This document shows, piece after piece, positions 29,476 to 40,931 of a stretch of 64,000 nucleotides of DNA. Origin of the DNA: Ypsolopha sequella (Eukaryota; Arthropoda; Insecta; Lepidoptera; Ypsolophidae); contig OW203997.1 of the NCBI GenBank assembly GCA_934047225.1, forward strand, positions 7,984,417 to 8,048,416, given 5' to 3'. The notes under the pieces were generated by a model. That model saw nothing but the letters and a program-made list of their open reading frames with translations. It was not told the origin of the DNA and ran no database searches. Position 1 is the first letter of the stretch; every line of letters starts with the position of its first letter. The translations under genes and the position numbers were made by a program.

Positions 29476-29884
29476 TACTAAACTAACTAGATTTCGTTAT
29501 TTTTGTATTCAACAATTTCATAAACGGACTCTAACGTCCCTGAAAAATTAAAATCGGGGGAAAGTGGATGAAAAAAAAAACGAACTCTTACCATAATGTT
29601 GGCGTACTGTACCTGTATGGTTATCCGAAATATGCTGGTAACTTATCTTTTTAGGTCGACTTTTATCGGAAACCGTCTTATAGTTTTGTGTTGGTGCGTT
29701 TTTTTATCTGATTAGTAATTCATAATTGACTCACACGAGTAGGTGTATGACGTATTTGAGTTTATTTGTCTTTATAAAACCGATCACTGCATATAAGTTA
29801 ACTTTAGATAGCTAGACTTTCAGAATTCTGAAAAAAAAAAACAACAAGAGTTGTAAAGACATCTACTATAGAAATAATCTGCGT
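29476..29884. other. No gene recognised
   Basis: AT-rich sequence without ORFs or repeats I could assign. Confidence 0.35.
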
Positions 29885-30200
29885 TAAGAGGCTATGCAAA
29901 TTTTATTTTTGTGATTGTCACTCCAAGCAAAAAATCGCGCAGTGCGAGAGAGGCGGACTCAGGGCGAAAGCGAATAATGTTAGTTTTATAATTTTTATAA
30001 AAAAACTAAAATAGCTAGCAAAATTTCAAATATCAAATCTCTAGATATTGTTGAAACACACCTAATAAAATACGTTTGAGTTCTGTATATGGTTCCTATT
30101 CGTCAAACGAGGAGAAAAAGTGTGTTTGAAGACCTCATTTCAACAATTATTTCCATCGAGGAAAATTTATCCAAACATGTTTTTCAATTTTAAATCAACA
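29885..30200 (+). repeat. Dispersed repeat, family B copy 2
   Basis: Near match of 11,737-12,060 over its full length in the same orientation, with scattered substitutions. It is non-coding. Confidence 0.7.
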
Positions 30201-30529
30201 ATTTCATGAAATACACAGAAAAGAAACACCCGTATTTTTTTCGCATTAATCGAAACTGGTCATACAAAAGATCGCGGAACATTTGGAATGTTCGGTAAAT
30301 TACAAACAACATGGGACAACTGACAAGGTTCCTAGAAAACTGGACCAAGGAAGACCACACCCCGTGGTGAGGATATAGTTATGATTCGTTTGGCTAACAA
30401 GGACCCTTTTAAGACCTTGTCAGCCCCTGACTCTCTCTGTCTCGTTTTAAAAATACAATTTTTGGGCGTCTTGTTTGATATCCCGGAATAAAATCCTGAT
30501 CCTTTACAAAATATAGTAGCTACCTAGTT
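30201..30529. other. No gene recognised
   Basis: No ORF longer than a few dozen codons. The TCATACAAAAGATCGCGGAAC region could be a decayed mobile-element piece but could not be placed. Confidence 0.3.
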
Positions 30530-30983
30530 AAGGCGATTACCATCGCAAAATTAGCAGCTCGATATTTGTCAGTACGAATATCAACGGAAACGACATTGAA
30601 ATAACGTTCGTATCAACGCGCAATGCATAGCGGCTGTTACGACGCTCGCTGCGTCCTTGAAAGGGTGAAATAGGAGAAAATTGTATTTTGCACTTGGACG
30701 TGATTGTTCGATTGAATAATCCTATGTTATGTTTATAGCTATCAAGTTTATCTGTTTATCAAAGCATAAATGAATTCAATCGGCCAAGCCAAAAAACACC
30801 ATTTAGTTAATACATTTTTTCATGTAGAAGTTTTGGTGGTATGAAATAGAAAAATGTTGCATATGTTGTCTAAGAGCTGATTATTCATAATAATTTTTTT
30901 CATTATTTTTGGTTTGGCCATAAACGAGGAGTAGGCTTTAGAAAGTACCCATTTGGCGATAGTAAGGCCCTTAAGAATACTAA
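30530..30983 (+). mobile_element. TTAA-flanked non-autonomous element, copy 1
   Basis: It starts TTAAGGCGATTACCATCGC and ends GGCGATAGTAAGGCCCTTAA, so imperfect terminal inverted repeats are flanked by TTAA. A second copy in opposite orientation lies at 62,632-63,103. TTAA targets and GGC/GCC ends would fit a piggyBac-derived MITE. There is no coding sequence. Confidence 0.6.
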
Positions 30984-31689
30984 CTAAAGACTTATTGGAG
31001 ATAATTTAAAAAAGAATATGCCCAAAATATTGCAAGTTTCACTTATTAGTATATAAATAATTTTATCGTTCGCGAGAACTCAAAATTTAGATCGACAACT
31101 ACCACTTTTTATTTTAAAATTAAATATCCATAAATACTTAACGGATTATTTTTTTCATTATATATTAGTTTAAAATAATAAAAATAAAACATACATAATA
31201 AATACATTTTCACCCCCGTTCCACCTCAAAAATTGTGTAAGCAAGATGTTCAACCGAGTAAGAGCGAGGGCGAGAATCAGGGGTTGACAGAGTGAAATTC
31301 GAAAGGAAGGTTTGTCTCAAGAAGATCCTCGTAACGTATCCACAACCACAAGACGGTTATTTGATGCCAAATTGTTCGGCAGCCTTGCTCGGAGAGTATT
31401 CTGGCCAAGCAACATAGAAAAAATCGTTTAGGGTTCGCTAGGAACTATGGCAACTGGACAGTTCGCCAATGGAGTTTTTTGTTTTCTGACGAGACCAACT
31501 TCCGTATTAGAATAATGTAGTACATAATGAAGTATTTTAATTTTACTGATTTATATACTTGAATATCATGAAAATAAATGCAATATGAGTGTGAGTTTAT
31601 TACATTGTAGCCTTTTAATAACAAATATACTAATATACACATTGTTATAAATTATTACAAATTACATATTAACACCTGTATATATACAC
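30984..31689. other. Decayed sequence, possible transposon relic
   Basis: No intact ORF. The stretch at about 31,240-31,440 (AACCGAGTAAGAGCGAGG ... GGTTTGTCTCAAGAAGATCC) has a coding-like texture but is broken and not identified. The rest is AT-rich. Confidence 0.3.
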
Positions 31690-31905
31690 TTGGTACACCC
31701 GCGATTCGCCGACGATTATTACTTCCCAATGTGGTGGGGTGGTGAGCTATATCGCCGTTCTTCGGGCACAAACAACACGCTTTTTAGGGTATGCAGGTTT
31801 CCTCACGATGTTTTCCTTCACCGTTCAGCAAGTGGTAGACCGGGGATCGAACCTGGGTCTCAAGTTTGAGAGGCCAGCGCTCTACCGCTGCTGCTTAAAA
31901 AAAAT
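31690..31905 (-). mobile_element. SINE copy (tRNA-headed family)
   Basis: On the minus strand the tRNA-like head with B box (GGTTCGATCCCCGG) lies near 31,835-31,900. The body CCACTTGCTGAACGGTGAAG and a GTTTGTGCCCGAAG block follow. It is shorter than the copy at 29,117. Confidence 0.7.
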
Positions 31906-33265
31906 ATATATATTAATTAAGAATACAAAGTACGTATTCATTCCCTTTACTTATAACAATCTCATGTTTTGTTACTTTATATTTTTTTAAATATAATAAA
32001 TATTAAAAGTAGGTATATATAAAGTAAAGGTCACATAGCGTATCAAAAGCACCTGTCAAGTCGGGGAACGTGTTGAACAAGTCACTAAAAATTTTGAATT
32101 TTATTAAGGCTGGTATTTATACAAAAAACTCGTCCAAAACCTGAAACTCTTATAGAACAAAACCCTCGCTCTACATAGTATACATCTGCGATATAACTTA
32201 AGGTTAAACGGTAGTGCCAATTTCCATACAAAATTAATTAACCAAGATCAGCTGAAGTACAAATTTTAGCTTGTATTTATCACTGTATTTTATTACATTT
32301 TAATACAAGAATGTCGCGAATTTAAATAAAAGTTATATTTTACAACAATAATTGGGTTATTTTAGCTTTTAAAGTTCAGTTAAATGTCCATCATTTTACG
32401 TGTGTAGTTGTGGATGTCATACTATAAAACTGTTAAATGTGTGTGAATATGCTTTACGTGTGTGCGGTTTAACTACATGGCGGTTTCGCATGATTAGATT
32501 GCGTACTAAATTGTACTTAAATTTCACGCCAATAAAAAATACTTCAATAGCATAAGTGATATACTGTCTGACTACAAATCATAAGGTTCAGAGTTCGATT
32601 CCTGTCACATGTATTTATTTTGTTTTTGTTTTGTCTATTATTATTGATTCCAGAATTGTAAATATAAATAAAAATTATTTATTGGATTTATTCCTTCACT
32701 TGTGCCAAAATAAATTCCTTCGTGCCCAGGCGCTGTTCGTGCCTAATTAAAAACCGACAGATGAACAACAAAGTGATTTTACATATAAGGGTTCAGTTTT
32801 TCGTGATGAAATAATGAACCTTAAAAAAACGGTCATGTGCAGGTCAGAATCGTGTACCTAGGGTTCCGTATTGAAAATAGTAGGTAGGTAGTTAAAGTTT
32901 TGCTAGTAACTGATTATGAAGACAAAAAAAATAATTGATTGCAAGTACATACCTACCAATTATATTTACAAAAGAAAAAAAACCGCGGCTAAGTTTTTAA
33001 ATAATAATAAAAAATATAGGTAATAAAAGAAAAAATGTTTTTTGTGAATTTCTTTACCGCTACATTTTTCCTGCAATCTTTGCAAAATAATCTATTATTG
33101 TGATTTATATTTTATTTTATCACTAGCCTTTTGCCCGTAGCTCCGCCCACGTTTATTCAACTCTTCCCCATTTTCGGCTTTGGCTTTATTTTATGAATAA
33201 ATAAAATAAAATAAAAAAAACACAAAAAGTGACGTTGTCCTCGGAGATTAGAACTTCCGGCTTCT
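31906..33265. other. No gene recognised; one repeat remnant
   Basis: AT-rich. Near 33,122-33,155 a GCCCGTAGCTCCGCCCACG block resembles, inverted, the GGACGGAGCCGCGGGCGAA end of the repeat at 48,287-48,585. A TATTGAAAATAGTAGGTAGG stretch and other short repeats occur. No gene was seen. Confidence 0.4.
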
Positions 33266-34568
33266 TGCGTCCTAAACGAACGCTTTTCGTTCCTAGCTGA
33301 AAATAACGTTCACTAGATACCTATTCTCTCATCAGGATAAATACTTACTTATCACGCTTTATTTCGCATTTATATCCTAGGTACCTATATCGTAACAGGG
33401 AGAAGGGTATTCGCAGATAAACAGGGCGGCAAATCGGTATCCACACGGGTGTTCAAATAGGTAGCGGTGAGCCTGGTTACATGCAGCAGGGACAATCGTC
33501 TTTCATTCAAGCCGCCATTATTGAGCAATGTCGGCAAATATCAAAGGGACGGCACGCGCGGTCGGCGACGACTCTGTGTTGCCATAAACATAGATTTATA
33601 TGTACTTGTAGGGATTTAGGAACATTTACAGAAAACAGATTGGACCAGTTATGTACGGAGAAACGAGTTTGTACGGAGGATTTTTTATTTAGCGCTAAAA
33701 GTTTTGGAAGAGATTCGGACGCTTCATAGAGGTAGGGACTTTAATTATCCTTTTTGTACCTAAATGTAGAATTTTCAACATTATTTTCAGTTTTTTTGTT
33801 AAAAATAATCGCTAATCTTGATAGATTTCATAGTTATTTACTCGTATAAATATTGTTTCTATGGTACAGAATTTTTAGGTCAGTCAGATTAATAAGTTTT
33901 TCGATTAATAAGTTTGTTTTTTACCAATAAATGAGTATGAGTATGGCAACACTAACTTCGTACACTTTCGCTACGTTTGTTCGTTTTTGTTTCCGATTCA
34001 AAGGTTTTAGGTACCACATTTTGGCTAGTAAGTAAGTAGGTAGGTAGTTAGTTACTATCTTTCAGCACGGGACGAATTTTTCGAAATTCGTCATACTGAT
34101 TACTTACTTACCAAGCCTCGAGTATTAATTTATATATTATTTTATATTATAAATAAAGTAACTATGATTTATATGACCAAATTCATATTGGAGACCAGTG
34201 ATGTAAAGTACCTATCATAAATATTTTTTTTATTCATATCGCTGTTGGAGACACGATAAGTCGTCAAGATCAAGGTTCAATGACCCGTTTTACGAAATAC
34301 GAAAAATATTTTTTGTTTTCCTATACAAATTCATGGTCTACCCCGAGTCCCGAGTCCCCGACTCAGTATAGAAAGCCTAAATTGTATTTTCTGTATTTCA
34401 CAGAAAGTAGGGTAAGTAATCGAACCTTGTTACTGATCTGATCACTTATAAAGTCTCCAGTATGCATTTGGTCATATAAAACAAAGTCACCTATTCACCT
34501 TATTATACAGGCAAATTCATAATGAAGACCCGGTAACTTCAGCGATTTATCATGCGATTTATACAACA

Positions 34569-34960
34569 ACAACATATCGTCACGACATGAATCCCCGAGG
34601 GGGTGTCAGAGGTGTTCCCGAGTATGAACTATGAATTGCAAATCACAGAACACACTCGGTATACCCGCATTTCATCGAACATTATTTTATACTTTTAAGT
34701 ATATAGATAGACACATAAACTCCAAAACAATTAGATGAACGGGCCAACCAATAATCACCTCTGTAACAAGGCAATAAAGTCTATTCGTCTCATTAGCTTG
34801 GGCAGTTTAAAGATATTGCCGTATTTCGGGGACAAAAACACATGTTTGAGGGCATGCCGGTTTACCTCACAGTGTTTTCCTTCACCGTTCAGCAAGTGGT
34901 AAGTAAGAACAAATACTATGCACATACATATATGTCGCCCGACCAGGGATTGAATCTACT
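34569..34960 (-). mobile_element. SINE copy in palindrome A, left arm
   Basis: Minus orientation: GTCGTGACGATATGTTG end at 34,569, CACCTCTGACACCCCCTCGG block, CCACTTGCTGAACGGTG body and a B-box-like GATTCAATCCCTGG. A segment near 34,690-34,840 containing a TCTAATTGTTTTGG block interrupts the body; a related block recurs at about 35,030-35,050. Confidence 0.65.
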
Positions 34961-37432
34961 AACGTCTAAACTAATTAGACGAATGGCGAAGACTTTATTA
35001 CCTTTTGACAGAGGCGATTATTAGTTGGCCCATTTGTCTAATTGTCTTGGACGGATTATTGATCTGAAGTAAGACTGAGAGGACAGCGTTCTTTCTGCCC
35101 CTAGATACCGCCACGAACTTTTTTTTTAAATTTCGCATATGTTATTGATCCGTAATACTGATTACTTACAATCCGGTCTATGTACTTTTACGCATTGTAT
35201 TATGAAAATTAGAGTGCATTATGTTATGTTTATGTTGTTCAAGAACAACCCCGAGAGTCTCCAGTATGAATTTGGCTACTCAAATATCAATCAGTCACCT
35301 TATTTAGCGAGATGGAGTCGTCCCAGTTACGACGAAGTTATGATAGGTTCTAACAGATGGCGCTAGTTTATTTAGCATTTTTTAAAAAATTGCAGCATTC
35401 GTTTGTAAAATTTATTAGAGCTTCATTAGAGCTTTTTTATTTTTGTATGATTTTATAATGGATAAAAATGTGATTATACTCTTGTTATGCTTATATCATT
35501 GCATATATATCAACAGCATTATTTATGTAAAATAATTTGTTTATTACCTGTAAATATTATGAATAAAAAAAAAAAAGTTTGGTACATCATCTCTCTCAAT
35601 TCGCGGGTTTCTCAAATAATTCAATGTTTTTTCCAATCTAAAAGTAGTTTGCTTGAAAGGATGTAATTGTAAGTACACCTTACATGATTCTTCAGAAAGT
35701 CACATCATCGAATAATTTTCTTGAATTTGATGGAAAATAATCATTTTGATGGATCAAATAAAAAAACAAGTAGGTAATTTTGAAATATTTCACAAAAATG
35801 GAAAAAGAAAACATTTGTAGTGATGTGGGATCGATCCTTGCTCGAGCAGATCGAAATTCCACAGGTGTAACCATTAGACCAATCAATCTCTACACGGCGC
35901 CTTGAAATTAAGAATTACTTTATATATAATTTCATTGTGTATGTGTGCGTGCATAGCTACGACAAAACAGCAAATTTTAAGATTGTTTGGGCCCGATGTA
36001 GAAACATACAACAGAAAATGACACAATTCTGCCTTTATAAAATAATTAACACATTAAAACTGTCGCATCATACAACGGAGCAAAATATTTTGTTTGTTTA
36101 CTATTTTTAAATACAAAAACCAAATTATAGTAATTATAGTACCGCAGCGCCATCTATTGACAGGAAACTTAGAATCAGGCACTAGTGTTTAACCTTAAGG
36201 TTAAACACTAGTGCCTGATTCTAAGTTTCCTGTCAATAGATGGCGCTGCGGTACTATAATTACTATAATTTGGTTTTTGTATTTAAAAATAGTAAACAAA
36301 CAAAATATTTTGCTCCGTTGTATGATGCGACAGTTTTAATGTGTTAATTATTTTATAAAGGCAGAATTGTGTCATTTTCTGTTGTATGTTTCTACATCGG
36401 GCCCAAACAATCTTAAAATTTGCTGTTTTGTCGTAGCTATGCACGCACACATACACAATGAAATTATATATAAAGTAATTCTTAATTTCAAGGCGCCGTG
36501 TAGAGATTGATTGGTCTAATGGTTACACCTGTGGAATTTCGATCTGCTCGAGCAAGGATCGATCCCACATCACTACAAATGTTTTCTTTTTCCATTTTTG
36601 TGAAATATTTCAAAATTACCTACTTGTTTTTTTATTTGATCCATCAAAATGATTATTTTCCATCAAATTCAAGAAAATTATTCGATGATGTGACTTTCTG
36701 AAGAATCATGTAAGGTGTACTTACAATTACATCCTTTCAAGCAAACTACTTTTAGATTGGAAAAAACATTGAATTATTTGAGAAACCCGCGAATTGAGAG
36801 AGATGATGTACCAAACTTTTTTTTTTTTATTCATAATATTTACAGGTAATAAACAAATTATTTTACATAAATAATGCTGTTGATATATATGCAATGATAT
36901 AAGCATAACAAGAGTATAATCACATTTTTATCCATTATAAAATCATACAAAAATAAAAAAGCTCTAATGAAGCTCTAATAAATTTTACAAACGAATGCTG
37001 CAATTTTTTAAAAAATGCTAAATAAACTAGCGCCATCTGTTAGAACCTATCATAACTTCGTCGTAACTGGGACGACTCCATCTCGCTAAATAAGGTGACT
37101 GATTGATATTTGAGTAGCCAAATTCATACTGGAGACTCTCGGGGTTGTTCTTGAACAACATAAACATAACATAATGCACTCTAATTTTCATAATACAATG
37201 CGTAAAAGTACATAGACCGGATTGTAAGTAATCAGTATTACGGATCAATAACATATGCGAAATTTAAAAAAAAAGTTCGTGGCGGTATCTAGGGGCAGAA
37301 AGAACGCTGTCCTCTCAGTCTTACTTCAGATCAATAATCCGTCCAAGACAATTAGACAAATGGGCCAACTAATAATCGCCTCTGTCAAAAGGTAATAAAG
37401 TCTTCGCCATTCGTCTAATTAGTTTAGACGTT

Positions 37433-37824
37433 AGTAGATTCAATCCCTGGTCGGGCGACATATATGTATGTGCATAGTATTTGTTCTTACTTACCACTTG
37501 CTGAACGGTGAAGGAAAACACTGTGAGGTAAACCGGCATGCCCTCAAACATGTGTTTTTGTCCCCGAAATACGGCAATATCTTTAAACTGCCCAAGCTAA
37601 TGAGACGAATAGACTTTATTGCCTTGTTACAGAGGTGATTATTGGTTGGCCCGTTCATCTAATTGTTTTGGAGTTTATGTGTCTATCTATATACTTAAAA
37701 GTATAAAATAATGTTCGATGAAATGCGGGTATACCGAGTGTGTTCTGTGATTTGCAATTCATAGTTCATACTCGGGAACACCTCTGACACCCCCTCGGGG
37801 ATTCATGTCGTGACGATATGTTGT
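37433..37824 (+). mobile_element. SINE copy in palindrome A, right arm
   Basis: Exact mirror image of the copy at 34,569-34,960, as expected from the palindrome. Confidence 0.65.
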
Positions 37825-39127
37825 TGTTGTATAAATCGCATGATAAATCGCTGAAGTTACCGGGTCTTCATTATGAATTTGCCTGTATAATAAGGTGAAT
37901 AGGTGACTTTGTTTTATATGACCAAATGCATACTGGAGACTTTATAAGTGATCAGATCAGTAACAAGGTTCGATTACTTACCCTACTTTCTGTGAAATAC
38001 AGAAAATACAATTTAGGCTTTCTATACTGAGTCGGGGACTCGGGACTCGGGGTAGACCATGAATTTGTATAGGAAAACAAAAAATATTTTTCGTATTTCG
38101 TAAAACGGGTCATTGAACCTTGATCTTGACGACTTATCGTGTCTCCAACAGCGATATGAATAAAAAAAATATTTATGATAGGTACTTTACATCACTGGTC
38201 TCCAATATGAATTTGGTCATATAAATCATAGTTACTTTATTTATAATATAAAATAATATATAAATTAATACTCGAGGCTTGGTAAGTAAGTAATCAGTAT
38301 GACGAATTTCGAAAAATTCGTCCCGTGCTGAAAGATAGTAACTAACTACCTACCTACTTACTTACTAGCCAAAATGTGGTACCTAAAACCTTTGAATCGG
38401 AAACAAAAACGAACAAACGTAGCGAAAGTGTACGAAGTTAGTGTTGCCATACTCATACTCATTTATTGGTAAAAAACAAACTTATTAATCGAAAAACTTA
38501 TTAATCTGACTGACCTAAAAATTCTGTACCATAGAAACAATATTTATACGAGTAAATAACTATGAAATCTATCAAGATTAGCGATTATTTTTAACAAAAA
38601 AACTGAAAATAATGTTGAAAATTCTACATTTAGGTACAAAAAGGATAATTAAAGTCCCTACCTCTATGAAGCGTCCGAATCTCTTCCAAAACTTTTAGCG
38701 CTAAATAAAAAATCCTCCGTACAAACTCGTTTCTCCGTACATAACTGGTCCAATCTGTTTTCTGTAAATGTTCCTAAATCCCTACAAGTACATATAAATC
38801 TATGTTTATGGCAACACAGAGTCGTCGCCGACCGCGCGTGCCGTCCCTTTGATATTTGCCGACATTGCTCAATAATGGCGGCTTGAATGAAAGACGATTG
38901 TCCCTGCTGCATGTAACCAGGCTCACCGCTACCTATTTGAACACCCGTGTGGATACCGATTTGCCGCCCTGTTTATCTGCGAATACCCTTCTCCCTGTTA
39001 CGATATAGGTACCTAGGATATAAATGCGAAATAAAGCGTGATAAGTAAGTATTTATCCTGATGAGAGAATAGGTATCTAGTGAACGTTATTTTCAGCTAG
39101 GAACGAAAAGCGTTCGTTTAGGACGCA

Positions 39128-40931
39128 GGGTGGTCAACGATCTATATATATGTAACAAAACATATAAGTAATTGTGTATGTGTATGACATAAAAGATAAT
39201 TAACACTCAAGTTAATTAACTTAAGCAGTAAATAAATATAATTACTTGAGGAACGTGTATGTTGTTTTGCAATTCAGAAGCGCTCAATTGTCTAACTTCA
39301 GTATCTATCGCTATCGCTTTAAAAGGCATCTTAATAGGCTAAAAATTATGTGTGATCCCAAAAACTAAAAGTAGGAATTTGTAATTTTCTGCATTATGTG
39401 CCGTGCATTGTATTTAAACAACAAATACTGAAAACGCCGATTTATAATTGTATATTAAGTGTTACGTACCCGAACACTCGAAAAATTAAATTGGCAGTTT
39501 AGTTTCATAAATTTTGTTATTTTCGTTCAAATTATTAAGCCTAGCGACGCCGCGAAGAATTGGCACTTTTTGAAGTCGTTTTACTACGTTCAGTAAGAAG
39601 CTACTAGTTTGATATATTAGTATTGTTATACCTTTTTCTAGAATTCTGTAATACAGAAACGCGATTAAAAATCTTTCACTCGATAGAAATAATTATTAAA
39701 ATGAGGTATTCAAACACACGCTTTCTCATAGTTTGACAAATAATTATTATGTAAAGACCCAAAACATATTTTTTTACATGGGTTTTAACAATATTTACAT
39801 TTTTGTAATTGGAAATTTTTCTAGTCTTTTTTTTTTATATAAATAAAAAAGCATTTTTTTTTATCTGTCTCCCTGAATCGGTCCTGAATTATTTGAAGTG
39901 CGGTATTTAAAGTACTCGCACTTGACCGGTTTTATTGCGAGGTAGACTTGCCACAAGTATGATATACTGTCTATAGTTACGTAATGTGAAATGGTCATTT
40001 GAAGTTGTACAGTTTATACGGAACCTATTATAAGGTTCCGTATAAACTGTACAACTTCAAATGACCATTTCACATTACGTAACTATAGACAGTATATCAT
40101 ACTTGTGGCAAGTCTACCTCGCAATAAAACCGGTCAAGTGCGAGTACTTTAAATACCGCACTTCAAATAATTCAGGACCGATTCAGGGAGACAGATAAAA
40201 AAAAATGCTTTTTTATTTATATAAAAAAAAAAGACTAGAAAAATTTCCAATTACAAAAATGTAAATATTGTTAAAACCCATGTAAAAAAATATGTTTTGG
40301 GTCTTTACATAATAATTATTTGTCAAACTATGAGAAAGCGTGTGTTTGAATACCTCATTTTAATAATTATTTCTATCGAGTGAAAGATTTTTAATCGCGT
40401 TTCTGTATTACAGAATTCTAGAAAAAGGTATAACAATACTAATATATCAAACTAGTAGCTTCTTACTGAACGTAGTAAAACGACTTCAAAAAGTGCCAAT
40501 TCTTCGCGGCGTCGCTAGGCTTAATAATTTGAACGAAAATAACAAAATTTATGAAACTAAACTGCCAATTTAATTTTTCGAGTGTTCGGGTACGTAACAC
40601 TTAATATACAATTATAAATCGGCGTTTTCAGTATTTGTTGTTTAAATACAATGCACGGCACATAATGCAGAAAATTACAAATTCCTACTTTTAGTTTTTG
40701 GGATCACACATAATTTTTAGCCTATTAAGATGCCTTTTAAAGCGATAGCGATAGATACTGAAGTTAGACAATTGAGCGCTTCTGAATTGCAAAACAACAT
40801 ACACGTTCCTCAAGTAATTATATTTATTTACTGCTTAAGTTAATTAACTTGAGTGTTAATTATCTTTTATGTCATACACATACACAATTACTTATATGTT
40901 TTGTTACATATATATAGATCGTTGACCACCC
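39128..40931. repeat. Palindrome B: 2 x 899 bp with 6-bp spacer, abutting palindrome A
   Basis: Arms 39,128-40,026 and 40,033-40,931 pair exactly at all positions I checked (coordinates add to 80,059). The middle six bases are ATTATA. Outer ends are GGGTGGTCAACGATC and its complement; pairing fails at 39,127/40,932. The left end touches the right end of palindrome A with no base between. Each arm contains a piece of repeat family B and an ACTTGACCGGTTTTATTGC block. No target duplication is visible. Confidence 0.92.

Larger units (their letters stand above)
33266..39127. repeat. Giant palindrome A: 2 x 2,931 bp, no spacer
   Basis: 33,266-36,196 and 36,197-39,127 are reverse complements; paired coordinates add to 72,393. 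The centre is TTAACCTTAAGGTTAA with no unpaired base. Four pairs of translated ORFs in the two arms (for example 33,481-33,729 and 38,664-38,912) are identical, and all stretches I compared match exactly. Each arm contains a SINE copy and several short repeats but no recognisable gene. The left edge ends where 33,265 (T) fails to pair with 39,128 (G). Either a very young inverted duplication or an assembly/amplification artefact. Confidence 0.93.

Noticed and set aside
33481..38912. Four pairs of identical short ORFs
   Set aside because: They are mirror images produced by the palindrome, not gene pairs; none shows a protein pattern.
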